A DNA stretch of 64,000 nt from positions 1 to 64,000 of the forward strand of contig NZ_VJYI01000009.1 of NCBI RefSeq assembly GCF_008065375.1. The letters are read 5' to 3'. Below the pieces are notes generated by a model. It saw only the letters and a program-made list of their open reading frames with translations, made no database searches and had not been told where the DNA came from. Positions 8,060 to 17,347 of this stretch are shown one piece after another. The stretch comes from Nonomuraea sp. SYSU D8015 (GTDB taxonomy: Bacteria; Actinomycetota; Actinomycetes; Streptosporangiales; Streptosporangiaceae). Each line of letters opens with the position of its first letter. Position 1 is the first letter of the stretch. Made by a program: the position numbers and the translations under genes.

Positions 8060-9523
8060 CTACTTGAGGAAGTCGGGAACGTCGAGCTCCTCTTCCTGCT
8101 CCTCGAAGACCACGCGGGGACGTTTGGTCGGCTCCGACATGCGGGAGGTGATGGGCGTGGGCGGGTTGGCGGGCTCGGGAGCGGGCCGGGGGATCGAGAC
8201 GGGGCCGGACGGCTCGTCGGCCACGCGCTCGTCGTCCCGCTCGGCGGCGGCCTGCACCGGCTCCACGGAACGCACCGGCTCGGGACGGGGCTCGGGCCTG
8301 AACTCGGCCCGCGGCTCCGGACGGATCTCGGCCCGCGGCTCCGGCCTGAACTCCGCACGCGGCTCAGGACGGGGCTCAGGGCGCGGCTCGGGCCGGAAGT
8401 CGGGGCGGGGCTCGGAACGCACCTCAGCGCGCGGCTCAGGGCGCAGTGCGGGCTGCTCGGGCTTCACACTGGGCGACTGCGGGACGTTCGGCCGCACGGG
8501 CGAGGACACCGGCGGCGCGGGCGCCTGCGCCGCGGGACGGCTCACGGGCCGCGGCACCTCCTTCGCCGACGGGCCGGGCACGTCGTCGAAACCGGCCGCG
8601 ATCACCGTCACGCGCACCTCGTCGCCGAGCGCGTCGTCGATGACCGTGCCGAAGATGATGTTGGCGTCGGGCGCGGCGGCCATGGAGACGAGCTGGGCCG
8701 CCTCGTTGATCTCGAACAGGCCGAGGTCGGAGCCGCCCGCGATGGACAGCAGCACGCCGTGGGCGCCGTCGATGCTGGCCTCCAGCAGCGGGCTGGAGAC
8801 CGCCATCTCGGCGGCCGCCACAGAACGGTCGTCGCCGCGGGCGTGGCCGATGCCCATGAGCGCCGAGCCGGCGCCGGACATGACCGACTTGACGTCGGCG
8901 AAGTCGAGATTGATCAGACCGGGAGTGGTGATGAGGTCGGTGATGCCCTGGACACCGGACAGCAGCACCTGGTCGGCCGCCTTGAAGGCGTCGAGCACGC
9001 TCACCTGCCGGTCGGAGATCGACAGCAGCCGGTCGTTCGGGATCACGATCAGCGTGTCGACCTCGTCGCGCAGCGTCTCGATGCCCGCCTCGGCCTGCAT
9101 GGCCCTGCGGCGGCCCTCGAAGCTGAACGGCCTGGTCACGACACCGATGGTGAGCGCGCCGAGCGACCTGGCGATGTTGGCGACCACCGGCGCGCCGCCG
9201 GTGCCGGTGCCGCCGCCCTCGCCCGCCGTGACGAAGACCATGTCGGCCCCCTTGAGGACCTCCTCGATCTCCTCACGGTGGTCCTCGGCCGCCTTGCGCC
9301 CGACGTCGGGGTTGGCGCCCGCGCCCAGTCCGCGCGTGAGCTCACGGCCCACGTCGAGTTTCACATCGGCGTCACTCATCAGCAGCGCCTGGGCGTCGGT
9401 GTTGATGGCGATGAACTCGACGCCCTTGAGTCCCTCCTCGATCATCCGGTTGACGGCGTTCACTCCGCCGCCGCCGATGCCGACGACCTTGATGACCGCG
9501 AGGTAGTTCTGCGGTGCTGCCAC
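8060..9523 (-). CDS. ftsZ: Tubulin-like cell division GTPase FtsZ
   Basis: The 487-residue protein polymerises into the Z-ring. Visible are IKVVGIGGGGVNAVNRMI at the N-terminus, the GTP signature GGGTGTG (104-110) and the T7 loop NLDFADVK (205-212). The conserved C-terminal peptide is seen as DVPDFLK. The GTG at 9523 was chosen because it gives the family N-terminus VAAPQNYLAV. An ATG at 9556 would add 11 unrelated residues. The linker is unusually repetitive: residues 361-415 are built of RPEPRAEF-type octads (DNA 8279-8443). The strong upstream regulatory region at 9599-9644 suggests a dedicated promoter. Confidence 0.97.
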   Translation of the reverse strand: MAAPQNYLAVIKVVGIGGGGVNAVNRMIEEGLKGVEFIAINTDAQALLMSDADVKLDVGRELTRGLGAGANPDVGRKAAEDHREEIEEVLKGADMVFVTAGEGGGTGTGGAPVVANIARSLGALTIGVVTRPFSFEGRRRAMQAEAGIETLRDEVDTLIVIPNDRLLSISDRQVSVLDAFKAADQVLLSGVQGITDLITTPGLINLDFADVKSVMSGAGSALMGIGHARGDDRSVAAAEMAVSSPLLEASIDGAHGVLLSIAGGSDLGLFEINEAAQLVSMAAAPDANIIFGTVIDDALGDEVRVTVIAAGFDDVPGPSAKEVPRPVSRPAAQAPAPPVSSPVRPNVPQSPSVKPEQPALRPEPRAEVRSEPRPDFRPEPRPEPRPEPRAEFRPEPRAEIRPEPRAEFRPEPRPEPVRSVEPVQAAAERDDERVADEPSGPVSIPRPAPEPANPPTPITSRMSEPTKRPRVVFEEQEEELDVPDFLK

Positions 9524-9598
9524 GACGAGGGGCCTTTCCGCTCGTTGACTTGCCATTTCGGTGCGGATTGTCTCCGCTTTTTGTCAGTTCGGGTAACT

Positions 9599-9644
9599 CT
9601 CAACCTCAGGTTGAGATTTAGATTTATGTCAACCTGAGGATTGA
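9599..9644 (-). promoter_or_regulatory. ftsZ upstream promoter region with two palindromes
   Basis: CTCAACCT-C-AGGTTGAG (9599-9615) is a perfect 8+8 inverted repeat. A second copy, TCAACCTGAGGATTGA (9629-9644), lies 29 bases away. Read on the minus strand, the second copy contains TTGACA, a consensus -35 box, followed by an AT-rich TAAATCTAAAT stretch, so promoter and palindromes overlap. It lies 76-121 bases upstream of the ftsZ GTG in an otherwise very GC-rich region. The rest of the 334-bp ftsQ-ftsZ gap shows nothing further. Confidence 0.7.
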
Positions 9645-9857
9645 TACGGACAGTAGGAGTCCCCTGCCTGGCGGGTCAACTAACCTCGCCGCAAGCACGT
9701 CCGGCGTGTCGCGGGCTGTCCGTTTCGCTCCGAAGTCGCGCCTGGTCGGGGCACTCCAATGCCCACCTCCGACTTTAGGCTCTCACGCCGCGACCCCCAC
9801 CTCGCACAGGCTCGGCGATGCCCTTGCCGCGGACTTGCCAGACCCTGACACTCTTGA

Positions 9858-10523
9858 TCACTTCAGGGTCACCACGTCCGGGGAGCTGACGTCGTACACA
9901 TTGGCCTTCTCCCGTTTGAGCAGTGAGGCCAGAATGCGGCCCTTCTCCTCCGGGCGGTCGGGCCCGCCCCAGACGACGCTGCGGCCGTCGGAAAGCAGCA
10001 GGGTGACGCCCTCGGCCGTGCCCGCGCGCACTTCTCTGACCTTGGGGGCAACCTCGTCCGGAAGCGCCTGGATGACCTGCAGGGCCGCCATCATGGCCGG
10101 GTCGCCCGAGGCGGGGCGGTCGACCTTGAGCAGCGGCAGCATGGGCGGCAGCGCGGACTTGAGCTCGATCACCACGCCCTGTTTGTCCACGATCGCTACC
10201 TTGTCCCCCGCCGGGACGGCGGCGACGGGCTCGCGCTCGACCACCTCGATCTTGAGCGTGCCCGGCCAGACGCGGTCCACCTTGGCGGAGGCCAGCTGCC
10301 TGATGCCGAGGACCCGGGTCTGGACGTCGGCGAGGTTGACGGTGGCGAGCGGGTGCAGATCCGCCACCCCGGCCTGCTGCTTGATGCGTTCGCTCGGAAC
10401 TGTGAGATTTCCCACGATCTCGATCGAGCGCACGCCCAGGACGGGTGAGAAGAACACCAGCCATGCGGCTGTGCCCACCACCCCGGCCGTGAGCAACACC
10501 AGGAACGCCGTCCGCGCCTTCAT
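9858..10523 (-). CDS. ftsQ: Cell division protein FtsQ
   Basis: This 221-residue bitopic protein has a short cytoplasmic start (MKARTAF), one membrane helix (about 4-24) and a POTRA domain beginning LGVRSIEIVGNLTVPSERI. The beta domain follows, containing RVWPGTLKIEVVEREPVA. FtsQ links FtsL/FtsI-type proteins in the divisome. The ATG at 10523 was chosen because GGGAGGGCG stands immediately upstream and the protein then starts at the helix. The frame runs open to 10841, but that part is Gly/Arg-rich spurious sequence. Confidence 0.93.
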   Translation of the reverse strand: MKARTAFLVLLTAGVVGTAAWLVFFSPVLGVRSIEIVGNLTVPSERIKQQAGVADLHPLATVNLADVQTRVLGIRQLASAKVDRVWPGTLKIEVVEREPVAAVPAGDKVAIVDKQGVVIELKSALPPMLPLLKVDRPASGDPAMMAALQVIQALPDEVAPKVREVRAGTAEGVTLLLSDGRSVVWGGPDRPEEKGRILASLLKREKANVYDVSSPDVVTLK

Positions 10524-10657
10524 CGCCCTCCCATGCTTCGGCACAGAACCTACGCCGACGCGCGGCCCCACACCGCGCGCCACGCCCAACCGACCGCCCG
10601 GCCCGGCCCGGCCCGCCGCCCGGCCCGGCCCGCTCACGAGCCTCCGCCCCTCTCCCG

Positions 10658-10976
10658 CCGTCCGGGGCTCGGGCCCCTTCGGGAAGAGGAGCGGCCGTCC
10701 CTCCTCCACACCACCCGGCATCCGCCACGACACCCGGCTTCCCGCCCCAAGGGACTCGGCCACGGTCGCCGGGGGGCACACCACCCACGTCCAGCGACGC
10801 GGCCCCGACGAGGCGCGACGCCACCCTGCACCCGGCGCCACACTCCGCCGGTCCGGGGCCCCTCCTATTCACGCGCCTCCGCCGCTCTCCCACCGTCCAG
10901 GGCTGAGGTCCTTCGAGGGAAGAGAGGCGGATCCGCCGTCCGGGACTGAGATCCTTCGCGGGAAGAGAGGCGGATC
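10658..10976. repeat. GC-rich repeat family in the murC-ftsQ gap
   Basis: The 639-bp gap 10524-11162 has no gene. It contains a 41-bp unit at 10893-10933 and again at 10936-10976 with only four differences (CCGTCC…CTGAGGTCCTTCG…GGAAGAGAGGCGGATC). A diverged third copy lies at 10658-10694 (CCGTCCGGGGCTCGGGCCCC…). Each unit carries a TCCTTCG-type core flanked by GA-rich sequence. The remaining gap sequence is plain high-GC DNA with hairpins at 11092-11123. Confidence 0.85.
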
Positions 10977-11091
10977 GGGCCCAATTGCCGCTGGACGAAC
11001 GCCGACCGCAGGACCAGGCGCCCTCCTCTCCCCCAAGGACCCCGGTCAGGACGATGGGACGCCGCCGGGCAGCGACCCGCCCTCCCGCAGA

Positions 11092-11123
11092 GGCCGGGAA
11101 AGGCCCGGCCCTCGCGGCCGGGC
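11092..11123 (-). terminator. Overlapping hairpins after murC
   Basis: GGCCGGG (11092-11098) pairs with CCCGGCC (11104-11110). Alternatively GCCCGGCC (11103-11110) pairs with GGCCGGGC (11116-11123) over a 5-base loop. The structures start about 40 bases past the murC stop codon. They may terminate or attenuate the upstream dcw transcript. Confidence 0.5.
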
Positions 11124-11162
11124 GGAGACTCGCCCACGAGCCGAGGTGGCGCCGCCCGGGAG

Positions 11163-12560
11163 TCAGGACAGGCGGGCCACGATCTGCGGGCCGAGCTCCG
11201 TGATGTCGCCCGCGCCCATCGTGAGCACGATGTCGCCGGGCCGCACCCGCTCGGCCACCAGCGCCGGCACCGAGCCCCGATCCGGCGCGTACGAGACCCG
11301 CTCGGGCGGCAGCGGCACCCGCGAGGCCACCATCGCCCCGGACACCCCCGGCTCCGGGTCCTCCCTGGCGCCGTAGACGTCGAGCACGATGACCTCGTCG
11401 GCGAGCGCGAGCGCCGCCCCGAACTCGTCGGCGAAGAACCGGGTGCGCGAGTAGAGGTGCGGCTGGAAGATCGCGATGACCCGCCCGGTGCCGGAGTAGG
11501 AGGCCACCACATCGCGGGCGGCCTTCAGGTCCGCGGCCAGCTCGGTCGGGTGGTGGGCGTAGCTGTCGAACACCGCGACGCCGCCCGCCTCGCCCTTGGC
11601 CTCGAAGCGCCGCTTGGCCCCCGTGAAGGCCCCCAGGCCCTCTCTGATCTCCTCGAACGGCAACCCCAGCTCGTCGGCCACGGCGAGCGCCGCCGTGGCG
11701 TTGAGCGCGTTGTGCGCGCCCGGGACGGCCAGCCGCACGTCCCCCCTGCCCTCGATCTCGAACACGGTCCCGAACCCGTCGGGCCGGACGCCGCTCACGC
11801 GGTAGTCCTCGCCCGTCGCGCCGTAGGTCTTGACCCGCAGCCCGCGCGCCCGCGCCTTGCGGGCCAGCTCCGCGGCGCCGGGGTCGTCGGCGCAGGCGAT
11901 GAGCAGCGAGCCGACCCGGTCGGCGAACCTGGCGAAGCTGTCGTGCACGGCCCGGGGGTCGCCGTAGTTGTCGAGGTGGTCGGCCTCGACGTTGGTCACG
12001 ACGGCGATGTCGGGGGCGAGCATGAGGAAGGACCCGTCGCTCTCGTCGGCCTCCGCCACGAACACGCTGCCCTGGCCGTCGTCGGCGCCGAGCCCCGTGG
12101 TGACGAGCTGGCCGCCCACGCAATAGGACGGGTCGGCGCCGCACTTCTGCAGCGCCACCGTCAGCATCGACGTCGTGGTGGTCTTGCCGTGGGTGCCCGC
12201 GATGGCCACGGCGGTGCGCCCGACCATGACGGAGGCCAGGGCGGCCGCCCGCGGGATGATCCGCAACCCCTGCTTGAGCGCCTCGCCGAGCTCGGGGTTG
12301 GAGTCGCGGATGGCGGTCGAGACCACCACGGTGTCGACGTCCCTGATGTGGGAGGCGGCGTGCCCGATGTGGATGATGGCGCCCAGCTCGCGCAGCTCGG
12401 TGATCAGCTCGGAGCTGCGGGCGTCGCTGCCCGACACCCGCACGCCGCGCTTGAGCAGGATGCGGGCGATGCCGGACATGCCCGCGCCGCCGATGCCGAT
12501 GAAGTGCACCCGCCCCAGATCTTCGGGGCGGACGGGATCGACCAGCTTGACGAGACTCAT
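11163..12560 (-). CDS. murC: UDP-N-acetylmuramate–L-alanine ligase
   Basis: This 465-residue ATP-dependent ligase adds L-Ala to UDP-MurNAc in the cytoplasm. Visible are the N-terminal Rossmann motif FIGIGGAGMSGIA, the ATP loop GTHGKTT (122-128), EADESDGSF and the C-terminal IFQPHLYSRT. The ATG at 12560 overlaps the murG stop (ATGA), which fixes the start. Frames extending to 12854 are a spurious continuation over murG. Position between murG and ftsQ is standard. Confidence 0.97.
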   Translation of the reverse strand: MSLVKLVDPVRPEDLGRVHFIGIGGAGMSGIARILLKRGVRVSGSDARSSELITELRELGAIIHIGHAASHIRDVDTVVVSTAIRDSNPELGEALKQGLRIIPRAAALASVMVGRTAVAIAGTHGKTTTTSMLTVALQKCGADPSYCVGGQLVTTGLGADDGQGSVFVAEADESDGSFLMLAPDIAVVTNVEADHLDNYGDPRAVHDSFARFADRVGSLLIACADDPGAAELARKARARGLRVKTYGATGEDYRVSGVRPDGFGTVFEIEGRGDVRLAVPGAHNALNATAALAVADELGLPFEEIREGLGAFTGAKRRFEAKGEAGGVAVFDSYAHHPTELAADLKAARDVVASYSGTGRVIAIFQPHLYSRTRFFADEFGAALALADEVIVLDVYGAREDPEPGVSGAMVASRVPLPPERVSYAPDRGSVPALVAERVRPGDIVLTMGAGDITELGPQIVARLS

Positions 12561-13642
12561 CGGGCTATCTCCAACACTTTCCTGGCGAGCATGATATCGG
12601 CGTCCTTGCGGCCCAGCCGGGAGGCGGCCTCCGACATGGCCGCGACCCGCTCGGGGTCGTGGAGGAGGGGCAGCACGTTGTGGATGATCCAATCGGGTGA
12701 CAGCTCGGCGTCGTCGACCATCAGGCCGCCGCCGCCGCGGACGATGCGTTCGGCGTTGATGCGCTGCTCGCCGTTGCCGTGCGGCAGCGGCACGTACGCC
12801 GCCGGCAGCCCCACCGCGGTCAGCTCGGCGCACGTCAGCGCGCCGCTGCGACACAGCACCAGGTCGGCGGCCGCGTAGGCGAGGTCCATGCGGTCGACGT
12901 AGGGCAGCAGGACGTATTGCGGGTCGCCGGGCGGCGGCTCGTGGTCGACGGTGTTCTTCGGGCCCAGCACGTGCAGCACCTGAACGCCCGCGCGGCGCAG
13001 CACCGGCGCGGCGGCGAGCGCGGCCTGGTTGAGCGACCTGGCGCCCTGCGAGCCGCCGAAGACCAGCAGCGTGGGCCGGTCGTTCTCCAGGCCGAACCAG
13101 GAGCGGGCCTTGTCGCCGGTCGACAGCCGGTCGAGGTTGACGATGTCGCGGCGCAGCGGGGTGCCGATGAACTCGGCATGGGGCAGCGCGGCGTCGGGGA
13201 AGCCGGTGAAGACGTGCTCAGTGAGCCGGGCGCCCAGCCGATTGGCCAGACCGGGGCGCGGGTTGGCCTCGTGGACCACGATCGGCAGGCCGCGCCGCTT
13301 GGCCGCCAGGTAGGCGGGCGTCGCGACGTAGCCGCCGAAGCCGACGAGGATGTCGGCCTTGACCCGGTCGAGAACGCCGGACGTGGCGTTGATCGCCCCG
13401 GCCAGCCGCCCCGGCATGGTGAGCAGGCTCGGAGTGATCGCCCTTGGCAGCGGCACGGCCGGCACCAGCTCCAGCTCGTAGCCCCTGGCGGGCACGAGCC
13501 GCGTCTCCAGACCGCGCTCGGTGCCCACGCAGGTGATGCCGATGCCCCGGTCAAGATGGCGCAGCGCGTCCGCAAGGGCGAGCGCGGGCTCGATGTGCCC
13601 GGCCGTCCCCCCACCGGCGAGGACCACCCTCATGTCGGTCAC
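12557..13642 (-). CDS. murG: Lipid II synthase (GlcNAc transferase)
   Basis: MurG adds GlcNAc to lipid I on the inner membrane face. The 361-residue GT28 protein shows the first glycine loop GGGTAGHIEPALALA, the second VFGGSQGARSLNQAA, and the UDP-GlcNAc signature CRSGALTCAELTAVGLPA ending in PLPHGNGEQ. The length is typical. It starts three bases after the ftsW stop and overlaps murC by four bases, so it is part of the contiguous dcw transcript. Confidence 0.97.
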   Translation of the reverse strand: MTDMRVVLAGGGTAGHIEPALALADALRHLDRGIGITCVGTERGLETRLVPARGYELELVPAVPLPRAITPSLLTMPGRLAGAINATSGVLDRVKADILVGFGGYVATPAYLAAKRRGLPIVVHEANPRPGLANRLGARLTEHVFTGFPDAALPHAEFIGTPLRRDIVNLDRLSTGDKARSWFGLENDRPTLLVFGGSQGARSLNQAALAAAPVLRRAGVQVLHVLGPKNTVDHEPPPGDPQYVLLPYVDRMDLAYAAADLVLCRSGALTCAELTAVGLPAAYVPLPHGNGEQRINAERIVRGGGGLMVDDAELSPDWIIHNVLPLLHDPERVAAMSEAASRLGRKDADIMLARKVLEIAR

Positions 13643-13645
13643 TCC

Positions 13646-14932
13646 CTAACGTGTCACTCGGCCTCTGGTCGTGCCTCCCAGGCCAAGCCAGCTTAGGGCC
13701 CGGGCGGCGGGTCCGGGGCCACGGGCCGCCAAGGCCTCCCGCGCTCCCGGCTCGCGCTTGGCGAACGACAGCAGCATGCCGAGCGCGGCGAGGGTGGGCA
13801 GCAGCGCGGAGCCGCCGTACGAGACCAGCGGCAGCGGGATGCCGGTGATGGGCAGGACGCCGATCACCGCCCCCATGTTGACGGTGGCCTGCCCGACGAT
13901 CCAGGCCACCATGGCGGCGGCCGCCAGCCGGATGAAGGCGTCGTTGACCCGTACGGCGACGCGCAGCCCCGCGTACCCGAGCAGCCCGAAGAGCATCACC
14001 ACCATCAGCGTGCCCATCAGGCCGAGCTCCTCGCCCAGGATGGCGAAGATGAAGTCGCTTTCGCCGTGCGGCAGCCAGCTCCACTTCTGCCGGCTGGCGC
14101 CGAGCCCGAGCCCGAACCAGCCGCCCGAGCCCATCGCGATCTGCCCCTGCACGGCCTGGTATCCACCGTCCTGCGCGTCGGCCCACGGGTTGAGGAAGGC
14201 GCCGATGCGCTTCATGCGGTACGGCTCCACCTTGATCATGATGACCGCGGCCAGCACCGCCAGCGCCATGAGGCCGCCGAACAACTTGATCGGCGCGCCG
14301 ACCACCCACAGCAGCGCCAGGAAGATCATGAACAGCACCAGCGTGGTGCCCAGGTCGCGGCCCAGCATGACGAGCACGGCCAGGATCGCGGTGCCCGGCA
14401 TGAGCGGGATCAGCATCTGCCGCCACTCGATCCGGCCCTGCCGCGCCCGCCTGGCCAGCAGGTCGGCGCCCCACAGCACGAGCCCGAGCTTGGCCGGCTC
14501 GGACGGCTGGATCGTCAGCCCGCCGGGCAGGTAGATCCACCGCTGCGCGCCCAGCTCTTCCGAGCCGATGAACAGCACCATGACCAGCCCGATGATCGAC
14601 AGCACCATCATCGGGTAGCCGACCCAGCGGAAGAACTTCACCGGCAGACGCGAGCAGGCGTACATCACCGGCACGCCGATCGCGGCCGACAGCGACTGCT
14701 TGATGAACCACGAGAACGGGCTGCCGGTCTTCTGCAGCGCCTCGACGCTGGAGGCCGACAGCACCATCATCAGGCCCAGAGCGAGCAGCAGCGCGCTGCA
14801 CATGATGATCAGGTAGTAGGTGGTCAGCGGCTTGTCGAGCAGCTCCTTCAGCGCGGCGAGCTGCTCGCGGGCCCAGCTGCCGGGCCCCTCCGCCGCGGCC
14901 GGCCGCCCGCGTTCGTCAGCGGTTGTGCTCAC
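13646..14932 (-). CDS. ftsW: SEDS peptidoglycan glycosyltransferase FtsW
   Basis: The 428-residue polytopic protein has the SEDS signature motifs: LGAQRWIYLPGGLTIQPSEPAKLG, then GRDLGTTLVLF, and later PITGIPLPLVSYGGSALL. About ten membrane helices can be traced. It polymerises lipid II with the class B PBP at the septum. The start overlaps the end of murD by 17 bases. The C-terminal tail is short and Arg/Gly-rich. Confidence 0.96.
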   Translation of the reverse strand: MSTTADERGRPAAAEGPGSWAREQLAALKELLDKPLTTYYLIIMCSALLLALGLMMVLSASSVEALQKTGSPFSWFIKQSLSAAIGVPVMYACSRLPVKFFRWVGYPMMVLSIIGLVMVLFIGSEELGAQRWIYLPGGLTIQPSEPAKLGLVLWGADLLARRARQGRIEWRQMLIPLMPGTAILAVLVMLGRDLGTTLVLFMIFLALLWVVGAPIKLFGGLMALAVLAAVIMIKVEPYRMKRIGAFLNPWADAQDGGYQAVQGQIAMGSGGWFGLGLGASRQKWSWLPHGESDFIFAILGEELGLMGTLMVVMLFGLLGYAGLRVAVRVNDAFIRLAAAAMVAWIVGQATVNMGAVIGVLPITGIPLPLVSYGGSALLPTLAALGMLLSFAKREPGAREALAARGPGPAARALSWLGLGGTTRGRVTR

Positions 14933-16292
14933 GTCGCCGCCTCAGCTCGCGTACGGCACGCGCGAAGGCCTCCCCTCGCGCGGGATAGCCGGGAAACATG
15001 TCGAGGGAGGCCGCCGACGGGGAGAGCAGCACGGTGTCGCCCGGCGAGGCCAGGCGGGCGGCTTCTGTGACGACTTTTTCCATCGCACCAGTGTCCCGAT
15101 CTGCGATGTCCACGACGGGGACATTCGGGGCGTGTCGCGCGATGGCTTCGGCGATCAGCGCACGATCGGCGCCGAGCAGCACCGCGCCGCGCAACCGGGG
15201 GGCCGCGCGGCGGACCAGGTCGTCCACGTCCGCGCCCTTGAGCTGCCCGCCCGCGACCCACACGATCGACGGGTACGACGCCAGCGCCGCGGCGGCCGCG
15301 TGCGGGTTGGTCGCCTTGGAGTCGTCGACGTAGTCGACCTCGCCGATCCGGTCGACGTGGGACAGGCGGTGCGGGTCGGGCACGAAGTCGCGCAGGCCGC
15401 GCGCCACGGCCTCGGACGGCACCCCGAACGAGCGGGCCAGGGCGGCCGCGGCCAGCGCGTTGGCCACGTTGTGCGGCGCGAACGGCCGCACGTCCTCCAG
15501 CGTCGCCAGCTCCTCGGCCGCCTCCACCGGGTCGGCCACGAACGCCCGGTCGATCAGCAGGTCCTCGACGACGCCGATCTCGCCGCGCTTGGGCACCCGC
15601 AGCGTGAACCCGACGGCGCCGGGGTAGGGCGCGGCCAGCCGGGTCGCCTCCGGGTCGTCGGCATTGAAGATCACGGTGCCGGCGCGTTCGAAGATGCGGC
15701 CCTTCGCGGCGGCGTACTCCTCCATGGAGCCGTGCCAGTCGAGGTGGTCGGGGGCCACGTTCAGGATGGCCGCGGCGTGCGGGGCGAGCGTGCTCGACCA
15801 GTGCAACTGGAAGCTGGACAGCTCGACGGCCAGCACGTCGTACGGCTCCCGCACGGCGCGCACCACGGGGACGCCCACGTTGCCCACGGCCAGGGCCTTG
15901 TGCCCGGCGGCCTGCAGGATCGCGGTGAGCATGCGCACGGCGGTGGTCTTGCCGTTGGTGCCCGTCAGCGCCAGCCACGGGGCGGCCTGGGGCGGACGCA
16001 GCCGCCAGGCCAGCTCCACCTCACCCACGACCTCGACCTCGGCCTCCGCGGCGGCGGCGATGAGCGGGTGGTGCGGCGCCCAGCCCGTGGTGACGAGCCG
16101 CGCGGCGCCCTCGGGCAGCGCCATCTCCCCGAACCTGGTCTCGACGCCGAGCCTGGCCAGCTCGGCCGCGGCGGCGAGCTGCCGCTCGCCCCGCGTGGAC
16201 TCCACGACGACGACCCGCTCGCCGCGCTCGGCCAGCACCCGGGCCACGGCGGTGCCCGAGACGCCGAGCCCGGCGACGCAGGTGACGCCCAT
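14916..16292 (-). CDS. murD: UDP-MurNAc-L-alanine–D-glutamate ligase
   Basis: The 458-residue ligase adds D-Glu to UDP-MurNAc-Ala. The N-terminus CVAGLGVSGTAVA, ATP loop GTNGKTT (111-117), the NVAPDHLDWHG motif and the C-terminal LLSPSAASLDMFPGY are typical. The ATG at 16292 shares a base with the mraY stop (TGATG), which decides the start. The much longer frame upstream merely overlaps mraY. The last 17 bases overlap ftsW. Confidence 0.96.
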   Translation of the reverse strand: MGVTCVAGLGVSGTAVARVLAERGERVVVVESTRGERQLAAAAELARLGVETRFGEMALPEGAARLVTTGWAPHHPLIAAAAEAEVEVVGEVELAWRLRPPQAAPWLALTGTNGKTTAVRMLTAILQAAGHKALAVGNVGVPVVRAVREPYDVLAVELSSFQLHWSSTLAPHAAAILNVAPDHLDWHGSMEEYAAAKGRIFERAGTVIFNADDPEATRLAAPYPGAVGFTLRVPKRGEIGVVEDLLIDRAFVADPVEAAEELATLEDVRPFAPHNVANALAAAALARSFGVPSEAVARGLRDFVPDPHRLSHVDRIGEVDYVDDSKATNPHAAAAALASYPSIVWVAGGQLKGADVDDLVRRAAPRLRGAVLLGADRALIAEAIARHAPNVPVVDIADRDTGAMEKVVTEAARLASPGDTVLLSPSAASLDMFPGYPARGEAFARAVRELRRRREHNR

Positions 16293-17347
16293 CACCTCGG
16301 CATCCACTCGACGTAGAACAGGCCGATCCCGAGCGCCGCGCAGAGCATCGCGATCAGCCAGAAGCGGACCACGATCGTGGTCTCCGCCCAGCCCTTCAGC
16401 TCGAAGTGGTGCTGCAGCGGCGCCATCCTGAACACCCGTTTGCCGGTCATCTTGAAGAACCCGACCTGGATGATCACCGACGCCGTGATCATCACGCACA
16501 GCCCGGCGAGGATGATCAGCAGCAGCTGGGTGCGGGTGGCGATCGCCAGGCCGGCCAGCACGCCGCCCAGGGCCAGCGAGCCGGTGTCGCCCATGAAGAT
16601 CTTGGCGGGCGGGGCGTTCCACCACAGGAACCCGATGAGCGACCCGAGCACGGCGGAGGCGACCACGGCGAGGTCGAGCGGGTCGCGTACCCAGTAGCAG
16701 TTGGGGCCGAGCTGGTCGATGCAGTTGTTGCGCAGCTGCCAGTTGCCGATCAGCACGTACGCGCCCAGCACCACCCCGGCCGCGCCGCTGGCCAGACCGT
16801 CCAGGCCGTCGGTGAGGTTGACCGCGTTGGAGAAGCCGACGATCAGGATGAGGACCCAGATGGTGAACCCGGCGAGGCCGATGGACGGGCCGATGTCGCG
16901 AAGGAACGACAGGCGGGTCTCGGCGGGGGTGATGCCGTAGACGTTCGGCTGGCGTACCACCAGGAACGCGAAGACGGCGCCGACGATGAGCTGGCCGAGC
17001 GCCTTGGCGCCGCTGCGGAGGCCGAGGCTGCGCTGCTTGTAGATCTTGATGAAGTCGTCCAGGAACCCGACCGCGCCGAGCCCCGTCATCAGGAACAGCA
17101 CGAGCATGCCCGACACGGTCGGCGGCGAGATCGTGGCCATGTGGGAGGCCCCGTAGGCGAACAGGGAGGCCAGCACGAACACCGTGCCGCCCATGGTGGG
17201 AGTGCCGCGTTTGCCGTGGTGGGCCTGCACGCCCTCCTCGCGGATCTGCTGGCCGTAGCCACGCCGCGAGAACAGTCTGATCGCCAGCGGGGTGCCCAGC
17301 ATCGACAGGATCAGGCCCACCGCGCCGGCGATGACGATGTTGATCAC
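16292..17347 (-). CDS. mraY: Phospho-N-acetylmuramoyl-pentapeptide transferase
   Basis: MraY makes lipid I from UDP-MurNAc-pentapeptide and undecaprenyl phosphate in the membrane. The 351-residue protein shows GTPTMGGTVF, the Asp-rich FLDDFIKIYK, NLTDGLDGLASG, and MGDTGSLALGG. The C-terminal family motif ending APLQHHFELKGW is also present. Ten hydrophobic segments are seen. It overlaps murF by four bases and murD by one. Confidence 0.97.
   Translation of the reverse strand: MINIVIAGAVGLILSMLGTPLAIRLFSRRGYGQQIREEGVQAHHGKRGTPTMGGTVFVLASLFAYGASHMATISPPTVSGMLVLFLMTGLGAVGFLDDFIKIYKQRSLGLRSGAKALGQLIVGAVFAFLVVRQPNVYGITPAETRLSFLRDIGPSIGLAGFTIWVLILIVGFSNAVNLTDGLDGLASGAAGVVLGAYVLIGNWQLRNNCIDQLGPNCYWVRDPLDLAVVASAVLGSLIGFLWWNAPPAKIFMGDTGSLALGGVLAGLAIATRTQLLLIILAGLCVMITASVIIQVGFFKMTGKRVFRMAPLQHHFELKGWAETTIVVRFWLIAMLCAALGIGLFYVEWMPR

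Noticed and set aside
8279..8443. A possible CRISPR-like array (regular short repeats).
   Set aside because: The repeats are the in-frame RPEPRAEF-type linker of FtsZ with no unique spacers. No cas genes are present.
8027..9637. A 536-codon plus-strand frame opposite ftsZ, and similar long frames opposite murD, rib and priA genes.
   Set aside because: They mirror real genes on the other strand. High third-position GC keeps antisense frames open, and their products are His/Arg/Gly-biased with no family motifs.
10893..10976. The 41-bp repeat pair as a possible attachment site or phage remnant.
   Set aside because: There is no integrase, tRNA or phage-like gene nearby. The copies are tandem rather than flanking a segment.
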